In this document: positions 12,661 to 26,000 of the stretch, in pieces
Position numbering within the stretch: the first letter of the stretch is position 1
Layout: the number at the start of each line of letters is the position of its first letter
Source of the DNA: Chaunax sp. Z400
Lineage: Eukaryota > Chordata > Actinopteri > Lophiiformes > Chaunacidae
Reading direction: 5' to 3'
Assembly (NCBI GenBank): GCA_037577475.1
Contig: CM075201.1
Coordinates: 12,319,501 to 12,383,500, forward strand
Length of the DNA stretch: 64,000 bases
Made by a program: the position numbers and the translations under genes
Notes under the pieces: generated by a model
Seen by the model: only the letters and a program-made list of their open reading frames with translations
What the model was told of the DNA's origin: nothing
Databases searched by the model: none

Positions 12661-13838
12661 GCAATGAGCCCCAACTTAAACCCCATTGTGGGGTTGACTG
12701 AGGAGGATGATTAGTGCTGTAATCAATGCTGATGGGGGACAAACTAATTACTGATTGTGTAATTGAGAAATTGACAGAAATTTATGATGCAGTTCTATCT
12801 CTTTGTTTTTGTTACTGATTAAATTAAGATAATCATTAAAAGTCAATAAGGAACAAAATACGAGTTGTTATTTTGATGCAACACAAACTGCCAAAACAAA
12901 TTTCTAACACAGTGGTGCATTTTTAAATCCCTCAAGTGTTTATCACTTCCCCCCACTGAATCATTTCCACTCTGACATTTAGCATAAACTCAATTATCCT
13001 GCAAATCTGCCAAGACACTGCGTCACTCTGTGGACATGAAGGACTTAAAGTAGGAACAATAATAACCATTTATTATTCAGATGCAGTGAAACGTCTTCTA
13101 GACAACAAGCTATATTTTCAACCAGTGCAAGGAAAGAGTGGGATGTCTGCTGCTTTGTGTGGACAATATGATGTCATCCCCTCTTCCTATGGTGCAGAAA
13201 GACAGCTTTGTCTTATGGAGGCCAGGCCTGGTCATGTAGCTCACATGTGACATTCACAAAATAGCTTTAGCACAAAAGTATAAACTCCTCAAGTTAGAAC
13301 AATATGATCTACTCCATAAATAAAGTCCATTCAGATATGCTAGAAGAATGTCAATGGTGCCTGTGGTGCACTGTGTTGTTTCTGCTTGTAAATATAGAAA
13401 TGCTTTTGCAAGTGTAGCGTGTAAGAATTCACTCGTGGGGTTTTCACATTTTTATTCACATCTTTATTTGCTACAGCAACAAGAGCAATTATGCTAAAGA
13501 AATGCCACAGTGCTCTAAATGAAATAGAAAATCCGGACCTAATTATTGTGTCCAGACTTGTTTGAGTTCAGAAATGTTCCTTAAAAGATTTAACTATTGG
13601 ATGGAAAGGAAGAAATGTTCTTTTATTGATTTAAGTCCACATGTCAATGTTGAGCTATTCCATCACAATTCAAGGTGGCCCAGCAACACAGTGGTATCTC
13701 CGGACAGCAAGAAGTTCCTTGACCCTTTTTTATTGAATTTTGTGTGAGTCTCCTCAGGATGCTCCAGTGTTCTCCCACAGTTTAAGGTCAAGACAGTCAG
13801 GTCAGGTGGACCGAAAACTCAAAGCCCGCAGATGTGAA

Positions 13839-13860
13839 TGTGTGTGTGTGTATGTGTGTT
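13839..13860. repeat. Short (TG)n microsatellite
   Basis: Ten or so TG units with one TA interruption. Confidence 0.85.
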
Positions 13861-14950
13861 TGATCAATTGTTTTTCCACTGAACCATTGCATGCTGGGAT
13901 AAAACCGCTGGAAATGTTTTCTCAAACAAAACATGCAAAGAAATGTGACTAAGTAAGCACTTAACTATACTTCTAGCTGTTAAAATTGATATTTATCTAT
14001 GAATAAAGGTCACATGACTACTTGTATGTGAGAGGGATTGCTTGCAGTGAAGAATCCAGATAGATCTCAACTGGGAGGTTTTCACCAGTTAGCTCATTGT
14101 TTTGGTTTTCTGGAATGCACCTTTTTTTGGTTCACTAGCACAGCTCTCATCAGGCTCAAGTTCAGCATTCGGCAGCTTAAGAACTATATTTCCCTCAGGA
14201 GTTGGTGGAGAAAACAGAGCTGCAAAATGAGAGTGTATATTTGAATTCCATTCTTCAGGTGGACAGAAACACGACTCCAATAATTTGGCTCCATATTTGC
14301 TGGATTTGTAAATGGGCAGCTGTTAAGTTTGCCATATCAACATAATGCAGTTTTATCAGGCCAGAATGTTACTTGGAAAACATACTTGTGCATCATTCAT
14401 TGCCATGACATTTTATATTGGAGGTATGAGATGAAAAAACTGGCACCTTCTTTTCACATCTTCAATGGTGGAAAAAAAAAATGTAATTAATTTTAATTAA
14501 AAAATCTCTCTAATGCAGGAAATTACTGCTGTCAGTAGTGATTTTACAGTAGATTTACATATCCTGCAAGTCGTAATTAACTATTAAGATATCTCCTCAG
14601 GGGTAGTTCAGTATTTTACAGCTATACATTTTTAAAGCCTTGGTTTATGGAGTTTTAAATTGAAAAGGCCACAAATAAGAGGGATATATCACCACCATGA
14701 TGAGATCATAGTGATCAGATCATGATGTCTCTCAAGTAAATGAAGGGATGTGATTGGATCACATTAATTTAAGACAGGAAGTAGAGAAGATATGTGGAGT
14801 ACCGAACGAAAACATCATTCAAAGCATTCACTGATTCCGTCTTGGTCATAAAGCTGCAGTTCTTGTTTGAAAAAGTGAAACATGGAATGCATAGCAGTGA
14901 GTAACAAGAGCCATGTGTGTCGTTCATCTCCTCACCTCAACCCCCCTCAA

Positions 14951-14963
14951 CCCCCCCCCCCCC
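14951..14963. repeat. Poly-C run, 13 bases
   Basis: A homopolymer inside a pyrimidine-rich stretch (about 14935-15010). Confidence 0.9.
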
Positions 14964-15466
14964 ATTTCCCATCTGTGCCCTTCAGGCCCTCACTTCAGTC
15001 ACCTCCCACTTCCCTCTTCCTTCAGAACCCGTCTGTTTTTGTTTTCCAGCCCGGGCTCTCTGGACAGGAAATTGTATACATTGGGAGCATTCAGGAAGGC
15101 AGAGAGAAGCTTTCCCGTTAGCTTCGAGTCTGGGCACATGGAAAAAAAAAATGGATAGAAGAGGTCAGTAATTTCTAAACCAGGAGAGAAACAGAAGTCA
15201 GCTGTTCTCCTCCCTTCACCTCCCTCCCCTTTACACACTCTGAACATTTCAAAAATCCCTGGTACACCACTGCCACGAGTTCACAGCTAAACATAGAATG
15301 TTTGAAAAAGCACACAGTGAAGGAAGTTCGATTAAAAATGCAAACTACTTTTCCTGAAGGGTGTTACCTCTCTTCATACATGTATATGCGTCTTCAGCTA
15401 CAGAGAATTCAGTGAGAAGGGGAGACTGTGTGGAATGAGGGAAAAGAGGAGGAGATAAAAAGGAGC

Positions 15467-15487
15467 AGAGAGAGAGAGAGAGAGAGA
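15467..15487. repeat. (AG)n microsatellite
   Basis: About ten AG units, 380 bases upstream of the arhgap31 start codon, in a purine-rich stretch. Confidence 0.9.
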
Positions 15488-15665
15488 CTGACTGGGGGTA
15501 AAAAAACAACAGGAAACCAACCGATTCTAATGCTGTTTCTGCAAACCCTTCAGAGATAAAGCAGAAGTCTGTCACCTCCCCGCGAAGCAACAGTCACACC
15601 ATGTTTTTTCTCTGATAAGCAGCTGAAGTCAGGATAATTTAATGGACTTGAAAATGATCAAAATG

Positions 15666-15673
15666 TGACGTCA
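15666..15673. promoter_or_regulatory. Full CRE palindrome upstream of arhgap31
   Basis: TGACGTCA is the perfect consensus for CREB/ATF binding and lies 197 bases before the arhgap31 ATG. If the transcription start is nearby, it could be a promoter element. A splice-acceptor-like TTCTCAGCTTCCTACAG follows directly (to about 15696), so the site might instead lie in an intron before a 5' UTR exon. Confidence 0.35.
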
Positions 15674-15869
15674 CTTCTGTTCTCAGCTTCCTACAGTGTG
15701 GTTACTCAGAATGTGAGCGGATGCAGACTTTTGGGAGCTGATTGCTGGGATTTCTATGTGTCTGCTTTAATGACCCACAAACTCAACCTTTCTTGGGGTC
15801 ATATGGATCGATCGCTGTGCTTCCAAGGATCTGTTTGTTGTACTCATCTGGACTACTAACTGGAACCAC

Positions 15870-15969
15870 ATGAAGAATAAAGGCACTAAGAATAAGTCCA
15901 AAAAGAGAGGAAGTGAAAATGCGTTCGGCTGTGACTTGATAGAACATCTACAGAATTCAGGACAAGATG
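15870..15969 (+). CDS. arhgap31: arhgap31 coding exon 1 (polybasic N-terminus)
   Basis: It encodes 33 residues plus one base (phase joins GAT G|TT to give D-V). MKNKG and FGCDL match the human start closely, which fixes both the start codon and the isolated position of this exon 3.2 kb before exon 2. The donor is GTAAAT at 15970. Confidence 0.92.
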
Positions 15970-18900
15970 GTAAATGTTTAATGTTGCTTTCTTTGAAATC
16001 TAACACTCCTTTGCAAGCAGTTCATCATCAAACTACGAACTCCGTCTTTCAGCAGATGCTTGACTCACACATAGATGAAAACATTTATTCTGAAAGTTGA
16101 ACTTTTTTTACTAATTTCCTCGATTATAATAGCCATTATAACCCTTTAAATTCACATTATTTGGTAAAATTTAAAGTGAAAGGGATATCATGTGACAAAT
16201 ACAGGCTTTGTTCCAAGTTTATCACATATATAAATTGTGTGTATATATGTGTTTTACATTTAGTAATGCCATTCATTCAGCCAGTGGCTGTAATAAATGG
16301 TCATTTGGGACTCTGGGTGTGGCTCCTACACTTTTCATGTAAATTTCTTACTATGACTATAGTTCCTATGACTGGGTCTGTGTCTGACAAAGACTGGGTG
16401 GTTCTGCTGCCTGTGGATGAGAGGAAACAGTGAGCCAAGACAGGGGGGAAAAAAAGAACTGAAATAAAATGTATCATTAAATATTCAAATGTGGAGTCAG
16501 GTTTGTTTGAGAGGCTTATATTCTTTCATCCCTTGTCTCTCTCCCTGATCGTATGCCTTATTCTTTTTTTTAATAACCATCATTTGTCATTTTTATGGGC
16601 AGAGCACCATGATGTGTCAAAAAGTGAGCGAACAGAAATCTCACATGTGTGTTGAGGATCACTTCAAGGAGGACCTGTTAGAATAGACACTCTGTAAGGC
16701 GGGGCAATAAGGGTAGGATGTGAGGAGGGACGATTGGGTTGTACCCGTCCATAATGGATGTCCAGCAGACATATTGTGTTTTTAGACTGTGAGTACATCA
16801 CATTGCTTTTTGATTAAAACAAGAATAAAATATTCGGATTCTCCACCACAGGTTCATTTCATTACAGAAAGACAGAAATAGAAAAATTGTCCCTGTTAAT
16901 TGCAATTCTTGTAAACTGTATATCTGGGACAAAGTGCCCTTTTCAAAATAAAAAGATATTGAACAGTTTTTGAGTTATGCCCCTAAAACCATCATTTGAG
17001 ATAAATCCCAACTCACAGAATGAACCAGAATTCAATTTGTAACCTCTGACATGAAAAGATTCAAATGAGAAAAGTTCCTCAAGAGCAAAAAGCACCACTT
17101 GAGTACTTTGGTTGTTGTGTGTAGAAGGTTTTGTGACGTACAAATGGACGGATGGAACCCATTCCTATATCACCTCCTCATATATAATAACTAATGAGTG
17201 GTGGAAGCTACGACAAACTAACAGAGACAAAAAATAGATTGTAAGTTGTGATATAGTGACCTTAGAGTATTTTATTTTGAAATGTGTCAGTCAGCATGGT
17301 ATTTAAGTGTATCTAATGGCCACATGATCCCTGCAAAGAAAATCTGGCATGTTATGATGATTTTCTATTTTTTACCCAACTTGCGCAAATGACAACAATG
17401 CAACGTTGCACATATACACTCAGCTCTGTGAGAAAATCCCTTGAATCTTCATATTTGTAAGATAAACCTAAAAGACTTATTGTTGTTTGTCACTGTGCAT
17501 TAGTAAGCAGGATATCTAGTTTGGAATAAGACTTTGTGGAGAGGCCTTGGGGAGGAACAGGTGATTACTGTATATTTTGAGGCTATCCGGACGATGGTAT
17601 GGATCCAGCATTTTTTTTCACTTTTGTGAATTAGCCAGCCTTGGCAGAGTCCACTAATTTCAGAAAAGCAATTCTCCAAATCAGCAGATAACCAAACATG
17701 AGACCTTTACAGTCAGCAAACAGCAGTATTGCCATAAAATTGGTTCATAAAACCTACTGAAAAGCGACTTCAAGGCTGTTAAGGGTTGCTGTAAAGCCAA
17801 CCACTGAGCAGCAGCTATAAATTCACTGTTCAATGGAACATTTAATTTAACTATAGAAACAAATAACTCGCATCTGTTAACTGTGTTGAGCCAAACTGTA
17901 ACTTGAAATCTTACCACACATCATGCATTGTTTTTATGTCATGTCTTTTTTTTATAGAACATCTTTAAAATAAGTCGAAAACCAAACAGGATTTTGTTGC
18001 CAGTCTACAAAATGCAGATACTGTATCGTTGCTCAGTGCAGAGACTGAGTGGCACTAAAGGCCTCAGCGTTGTTCATCATCCAACTTTTGACCACAGGCA
18101 TGTCACTGAAAGTCCAATCAAGTTAAAGAGATGAGAATGTAACTGTCAGATTCTCAGACTACTGAGAAATTAGTACAATGATCACTTTAATTTTGTGGAG
18201 AATCAATTTTGTTTGCAAGATGATCAGTTTTGTACTCAACAGCTAGAGACATGGAAATATGACTGTAGTTAAAGTGTGAAAAATCTACTAAAGTTACTAA
18301 AGACCAATTAATTATCATTCATCCAATCTAATGCTTTGGCAATATAATACAACGTATGGAAGCCATTTTTTATTTATATGAAAATACAGTTGCCATATCA
18401 ATGTATGTGTATGTATATGTATTTTTTAAACCTGCACACATAATTGATTACTCATTACTACTCAGTATCACGCACTGCTTAGAGGTTAGAAGTCAATATG
18501 TTGGTCCATGTTAGACAATGATAATATAAGACACTATGAAAACATATTGAATCTAATTGGAAGCTGTTTATATCTGAAAAGAGCTGTACTCCTATTTAAC
18601 TGTAGTTTAATCAACACAGAAATGAGCGGCTCTGTTTAAAAATAAATCCCCATGCAACCAAAAAAATGACACATCTTCAACTTTCTATTTACTTGTGTGC
18701 AATAAATTACTTTCAGTATGAGCTAAAGGGAAGCTCTGTTAAGACTGAGTCAGAGCATGTGATTTAGCTCAGAGCCACAGTCAAATCTGTTTGTATTTTT
18801 GAATAGTGCAGTCCAAAGGCTGTTGTGCACAGATGGTGATGTTCTGTAGTTCAGTATTGTAGGTCGATGGTAACATTTCAAAAGCCGTTTTCTATTAGAG

Positions 18901-20041
18901 GAAATGTCGTAAGTATTACCATCTACAAGGACTGGGTGTGTCAACCTTCCTCTGAAACAAACAAACCATTTTTAACTTCCTGTCAAAGTCCACCTACAAT
19001 CAGCGGCCCTGAGGAATAGAAAACATAGAGGAACAAACCCTATAGCATGAAGTCAAACTTAGGTGCATTGTTACTGCTGAAAAATTACATTTACAGTTGT
19101 TTCCTTCTCCTGCTTTTTATTGATATCATCATAAAGTCCAGTGTGCATACAGTATGTGGTTTGTAAAAGAGCTGGAAAAAGTTATAGTTATATGACTAAC
19201 ATGATTCCTTCACTTCAGTTCCTCAGGTTCTGAAGAAATGTGCTGAGTTTATTGAGGAACATGGCATTGTGGACGGGATCTACAGGCTATCAGGGGTCAC
19301 CTCAAATATCCAGCGTCTCAGGTACAAGAACAACAACAACATTTTTCATGTACAGTAATGCTTTTAAAGAGAGGATATCCATATATTCTCTCAGGGTGGA
19401 TACTGGTACCAATTATTAGTAATTAAGGAGACTTATAATCAATATTTGGAACTGATACACCTTTAAGTTTAAGTGTCAAAATTTAGAATAACCAGAGATG
19501 GAATGTTAGTTACATTTACACAAGTACTGGTACTAGTTCCTTTGCAGATTCAGTTTATTTAGTGTTCATAGGTAGGATGTGTAACCAATCAGATGCTGTG
19601 GGCAGGATATTGAATAAGACCACAGAGTGGTGACTGCAGAAAAAGTAGGGATACTGCCTCAGAGTCAATTTAGTGCATTTTCAAATTAATTCGTTGTAAC
19701 AGAAATGAGTCAAACAACAAATTCAGATTTCTATATAATTGCATAAATTATGAATATCGGATCTGATAGTTTGCAGAGTCAATCATTTCTTATCTACCCT
19801 GATTTTAAGCCATCAAAAAAACTCAGGTCACAGAAATGATAAGACATCAGGTGATTTTAAAAAAATTATTATATTCAAATTTGAATAATATTGTTCTGTT
19901 TAGCATCTTTGTTTATGTTTTTTCTTCTTTTTTTTAATCCAACTGGATAGACTTCAATCCACCAAGCCCCATACTGCAACAGTAGTTAGCGTTGGTATTA
20001 AACAATTAAAAGCATTCATTTAACTGTGTGTGTGTGTGTGT

Positions 20042-20079
<38 letters not shown>

Positions 20080-23000
20080 GCAGGAATTCAGCTCTGAGGC
20101 GTGCCCTGACCTTACAAAGGAAGTGTACCTCCAGGACATCCACTGTGTGGGTTCCTTATGTAAGATGTACTTCAGGGAGCTACCCAATCCTCTGCTCACT
20201 TATGAGCTATACAGCAAATTCACTGTGAGTACATTCAAATCTCATTTACAGTTGAGTGAAAAATAAAATCTTTTGAGGCCTCAAAGATGTTTGACAGCAG
20301 ATTCAGTATACAGTTCAGTAAGCGTAAGTGAAACAAGATATTAAAAGCGATTCAAACCTTAACTGGTTCTGAAATTTGGGGTGACACAATCTACATTTAA
20401 TAACAGAGGGGAGCTTTGTGAGTGCTTTTTCTGGATGTGAGAGAGACTTTAGAGAGGAGCTGGAGAGAAGGGAACAGAAAACAAGCCTGTAAGACCCGAT
20501 TCATGCTTTGTACCTTGATAGGCCATTTGCATACCCTGGAATTTATGCATCTTGTGCTGCTCATGCCTGAAAGCTCAAGTACTCTAGTGTTTTTAGGAAA
20601 AATCGACACGTGGCATAATATAATAAAAAGCACACCTAAGAAGACTTTTCTCAATATTCTTCATGTTGGAATGAACTCATGAGCACTGAATAGGATCCAT
20701 ACATTTTTATATAGTTTGAGTGGTTAATGTTTTGTGCTTTTTATTGAATAAACACTTTAAATTTTCACATTTTTTTGTAACGGAGTAATCATTTTGAAGC
20801 AAATCCTTGGGCTTCGGCCATTATATATAAAGTCTGTGTTTAAGAGCATGCTATAACAACACTGTATGTTTATGATCCCACCCATGACTAACAGCTAACA
20901 TGCTCAGCTGTTTGGACCTCAGTCACATGGGTTTTACTGCACGCACTTCAGCATGTCTGCTTACAGATGTTCAGCAGGGATGACTGTGTTAGGAGGCCAG
21001 ATGGAGCCCTGCAGGACATGAAGTGGCATCATAGCTTCACCCTACTTTGCTGGTTTAATGGTTTTCAAATTAAAGATTATTATACAGAATTTTAACAGAA
21101 CTGCAGAGACCAGGCCGTGAGAATTAAATTTGGGGTTGAGAGGCTGTTGGGCATACTTGTAAAGTCCAATTCAGAAAACAGACAGTTTTCTAAACAATAA
21201 TCATAAGCTGAGCACAGGGATCAAGCATCCACATTTTTTATTTCACCAATCAGAGATGTGAATTCTTTTGACATGGATATCTGCTGTTTTACATACAGGA
21301 AGTGGTCAAGGTCCACGGGGATCATGAGAGACTTTTACACATTCAGAGGGTCGTCAAAGAACTGCCGACACCTCACTTAAGGTGAACCTCTGCCTTTTTC
21401 ACTCTGAGTAGTAAATACCATAGTACAAATGACAGTCCTGACAGTTTTTTTACAGATAATGTTGTAATAAATGTAACAATAAGTGTTTGTCGACTCTCCT
21501 CAGGACCCTGGAGTACCTCACTAAACATTTGACCCACCTTGCCACCTTAAGCACCCAGACAAACATGCACACACGGAACCTGGCCCTGGTTTGGGCTCCA
21601 AATCTGTTACGGTGAGTTGACCTTTCAACTGATGTGTTTGAACCCCTTAATTCATTCAAAACATACATGAATAAAACATATTTTTAGTTCATGTAGAAGG
21701 AAATGCATGACTTTCTGTTGCTGTTTTTGGAAATGTGTGCAACAATAAGAAAATATCCTGAAATTGGAAGGATTTTAACATTTCGTCTGTTATTTTCTCA
21801 GATCTAAAGACATTGAGGAATCATCGGTTAATGGGGACATGGCTTTCCAGGCGGTGCGGATACAACAGTCAGTGGTTGAGTTTATTCTAAACCACACAGA
21901 GCAGATCTTCAGCAGTGATTCTGTGCAGATCAAACCCAAAGAAGGTGATATTCAGAAAACTACAAGCAGATTATTTTGAGGGAGATTTGTAAGTTAAAGT
22001 ACTCGCTAATTTTCTATTTTAAAAATTAGTCTTGTTTTACCTCTCCAGGTTCGAGTTTGATGTGTGGGGAGAAGTATGCCACACTCCCGATCAGTGGCCA
22101 GTGTGGGCCGATGAAACTGATGAGCCTGGAGGAAGCCCAGGCCCGCTCCTTAAGTCCAAACCATCCTGTGCATAAAGAACGTCAGCGGGAGAACAGTCTG
22201 CCTGATACCAGCACTGCCGCTCTCTACCACACTGTTATAGACATATCAGACAGCAAGTACGACAGATTTGGGTTCAGGCTTACAACAGTAGGGCTCAGTG
22301 TTTGATGCATACATGATTACTGCATTTTATATGTATTGTTTTCTTACAGTCAGAACAAGCTGTGGGATATCACTGGGTTTAACAATCTCTATTTACCTGT
22401 TAGGAGAAAGTTTTCTGGGAAATCAAAGAAGTGGAGGTCCATCTTCAACCTGGGCCGGTCTGTGGACTCAAAGGGAAAACTGAGCCGGAACGGCAGTGTC
22501 TTCATAAGGGCACCTGGGATATCAGGTAGAATGTCCCACTGCAAGTTAACCCAGATCAAACCTACACATTTAAAGGAACGATTGCTTCCCTCATAATAAC
22601 TCACTGTTAAAGCCAAACAGAGAGATAGATGTGCAACATTATCATGTATAAAGAGAAAGATTTTCATGAAAGGACAACCAGGAATGGTAACCTAGTAGAG
22701 CTTCGTATAACGAGGATGTGAACTGGTGACCTGACCGCGGTGTAGCCTGCCTCTCGTCCAATGTCAGCTGGGATAGGAGCCCTCTCTGTAACCCAGCAAT
22801 TAAGAGTTATAGAAAGCGGGTGGATGGAAGAACTGTAATTCATATTCCAAGATGTATTATTTTTTACATCCTCTGGATACTTAAAAATAGTTTATAAAAG
22901 TGTGAAAATATAGTTGTTTTTCCTACAGAAAAGGCAGCTCTTCGTCCATCTAGGAGCATGGAGTCCTTGTGTTCCTTGCCAACAGGTGGGGCTAAACCTA

Positions 23001-26000
23001 CATGTGTCAATTTAAACACAGACAAAATTAATATAATTGTGTAATTTTGCCTAGTTATAGAATGATGTTGTCGTATCTACTACAATGAACTGATATTTTT
23101 TCACTTATGCTATTGTTACTGCAGATGATGACAGAACAGGAAACAGTCCCACTGGTGGCATTTATGTTCCAGATGTAAAATCCAGAACGCTGGGATCTGA
23201 CTCACTCTATGATCTGAGCGAACATGACCAGAACTGTGAGTTTAAAGGCACTAAGGCAGGAGGTGCAACAGGTGGCTGGAGCTCTAACCTGAACCAAAAG
23301 GGGTCACCAGGTACCTCTGCACCCCCTCAAAAAACACTGCCGGAGCAACTGAAGGTGTACAAAAGTGAGGAACTCAGTGGCTACAAGCCCACCTCTCCAA
23401 AGAACAGGAGGATGCTGTACTCAGGCTCCTCCCACAACAGCTCCTCTCGGCCATCCTTCCCAGGAAGCTTCTTCCCACTGGAATCCTCGCCGAGGCATCA
23501 GCGTAGAGCGGTCAATATATCTGAGCCTTTTGCTGTATCTGTACCCCTGCGTGTGTCAGCTGTTATCAGCTCTAATAGCACGCCATGCAGGGGGCATGCA
23601 AAAGATAAAGCTGCTACTCTGAAACCCTGCAAAGAGAGCTCAGAACAGAGCAGCAACAGTGGAAAAAGCAACACTTTCCCCCAAGTGGAACCAAAGAAAG
23701 AGGAAGGAACAGAGAAGAAAACCATAGAGGAGCTGACCTCTAGAGTCCAGCCAGAAGGTGAGGACAGCTTCCTTTATCACATTTCATATGCTGGCACACA
23801 AACTTTGGACTGGTACTAAATACTTTATCCCTTTACATATTAAAGTTATATACCGTGTGTGTATAAGGGTGTAATAAGAAAACCATACTTTCTTATTCAG
23901 AGTCAAGCAAAGAAATGGTGCAAAAAGGTCAAGAGGGGACAAATATTTCTGAACTGGAACCATCATCAAAAGAAAGCAAAGATGCGGTGCTGTCTCCTGG
24001 GAAAGAAGTGCACAACCAGCCCAGAACTCAGCAAATGGTAAATCAAGTCAGTTGTGTGCTTCCACAAGAGCAGAACTACAGATGCTGTCTTTCATTGGAG
24101 CATACTTTTTCTTTTATTATTCACACTTCTTGAAATGAAATGTGAGTGATTCTTATAGCTCAGATACTTTGACACATATTGTATTTGAGACCAGCACATA
24201 ATAACTATTATGGTTTATTATTTTGGTTTATTCTAGAGATAAATGGTGGATTAATCTTGGTTGTATTTAACCTTTCATGTTTTGTTTTTTTATAATTCAT
24301 ACTTTTCCAGGACAAGAGATCTTCTACTGTGAAAGAGCCTTGGTCTGACGGTGACCTCCACCAAGAACTGAAGATAATTGAACCTGAACTTGACCTAATG
24401 AATGAGACTTTTAAACCTGTTTTCGGCTCCAAGAGCACCTGTGAGGTCATGAAGTTAACAATGGACGTTAAGTCAAAACGAAGCCGCAGCTCTCCATCTC
24501 TGTCTTTGTTATTTAAAGAGCAGTCTTCAAGTATATCTCTGAGTGATCATGCGATCGCCACTGGATCAAACTCTGCAAAGAAACAGCCCTCAGAGTCAGA
24601 CATCTCATTGTATCATGACAAAAACACGGAAGAGTCTCGCCCTGCTGACATGATAGATGAAAAAGAGAAGATGCAGCATCAAAAAATCACATCCTTAAAC
24701 AAAGATGACCCGCCTCCAAACGAACAGTGCCGACTTCCCTTAGAGGAAACCTGTTCAGATAAAGTTGAAGAGGATCCTCCAGTGTTTGAAGGCTCCTCAT
24801 TATCAGATGATATGGATAGAAAATCTGAGAAATACGTAATTCCTCTTGGAGACACAAATGTCTCCTGTGATGGAGCAAAGAAGAGTGTGATACCAGAGGT
24901 GGAAGCCATCCAGAGGCTGTCAGTGTGTTTAGAGAAGAAACGTAACACCTTGGAGCTACCACACCTTGACAATGACGAAGGATGTGGAAGGAATTTGGAG
25001 GACCTGGACTTGGTGGAGCCCTGGGAGGATCTTGGCTTCACCAAGCAGTGGGTTACAAGTCCTCTCCACTCGCCGGATGTGGAGGAGGTGTTCAACCAGC
25101 TGTTACCGTTCAGCTCTTGTGGGGAAACTCTGAGCTCAGAGGAAAGGAGGATGCCATCTCCTTCAGTTGAAAATAACACACAACCTCTCATTAAGAGCAC
25201 TGAACACATCTCAGGGAACATTTCTCAGATTAGCAGCAGCAAGCCAAAAACTAATTGGACAAATATACCAGCAATACCTACACGGGTCACTGTGAACAAC
25301 AATAATGGAGCACAACCTCATACAGGAAAATCCAGCACAGCAAAACAGAAGAATACAGCGTCATCTCAGGGGTTTTACCGACAGATGTCATATGAGGCAG
25401 CTGCTTCAGGAAAAAGAGAGGAAAATGACTTTTCTAAACACAGGCCATATTCACTTAATTTAGATATGGGGCATCGATGCATCAGAGACATTTCAAATCA
25501 GCAAAATCGTAATTCATCAGAGTTTTCCTCTTGTCAAAGAGGATTACTGACCTCGTCTGGGACTCCAAACAGCAGGTTCCCCTCTGAACTCGACTTGTTT
25601 CTGAGTGATCGACAGGCACCTCTACGCAGAAATTCCGCCCCAGTCAGCGTGTCATCAGTGCGAACAGCTTTCATGATCAAAACGTGCCAGGCCAAAGCTG
25701 TTCCCGTCATCCCTCCAAGGGTGCAGTACAGTCAGATACCTCACTCCAGACACGATAATGATTTTGACACAGTGAGAGATCATGAAAAGGTCTATCCTAA
25801 AATGAGCGCAGAGAAAAGCAACGCTGCATCTCCTGCGATTATGTCAGATCTGAAGGAGGAGCTGGAGAATAAAGAGCCTGCACCCAAACACCCAAACGTT
25901 GAGAAATATGTGGAGTGTGTGAAGACCACATCTACACCGGAGCTGCCAGTAATAACAAGGAGACACACGCCCAGTCTGGAAGTGTTTGTCGATTGTCCCA

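Larger units (their letters stand above)
10090..15600. other. Intergenic DNA between b4galt4 and arhgap31
   Basis: No coding gene was recognised. The interval contains a dispersed repeat near 10.6 kb, a Tc1-like remnant near 12.4-12.7 kb, a short TG tract at 13839-13860, a 13-base C run at 14951-14963 and a (GA)n tract at 15467-15487. The rest is AT-rich sequence without visible features. Confidence 0.6.

Noticed and set aside
24679..25221. 180-codon open frame antisense to arhgap31 exon 12
   Set aside because: Shadow of the real coding strand; the Ser-rich translation mirrors codon use of the sense protein.
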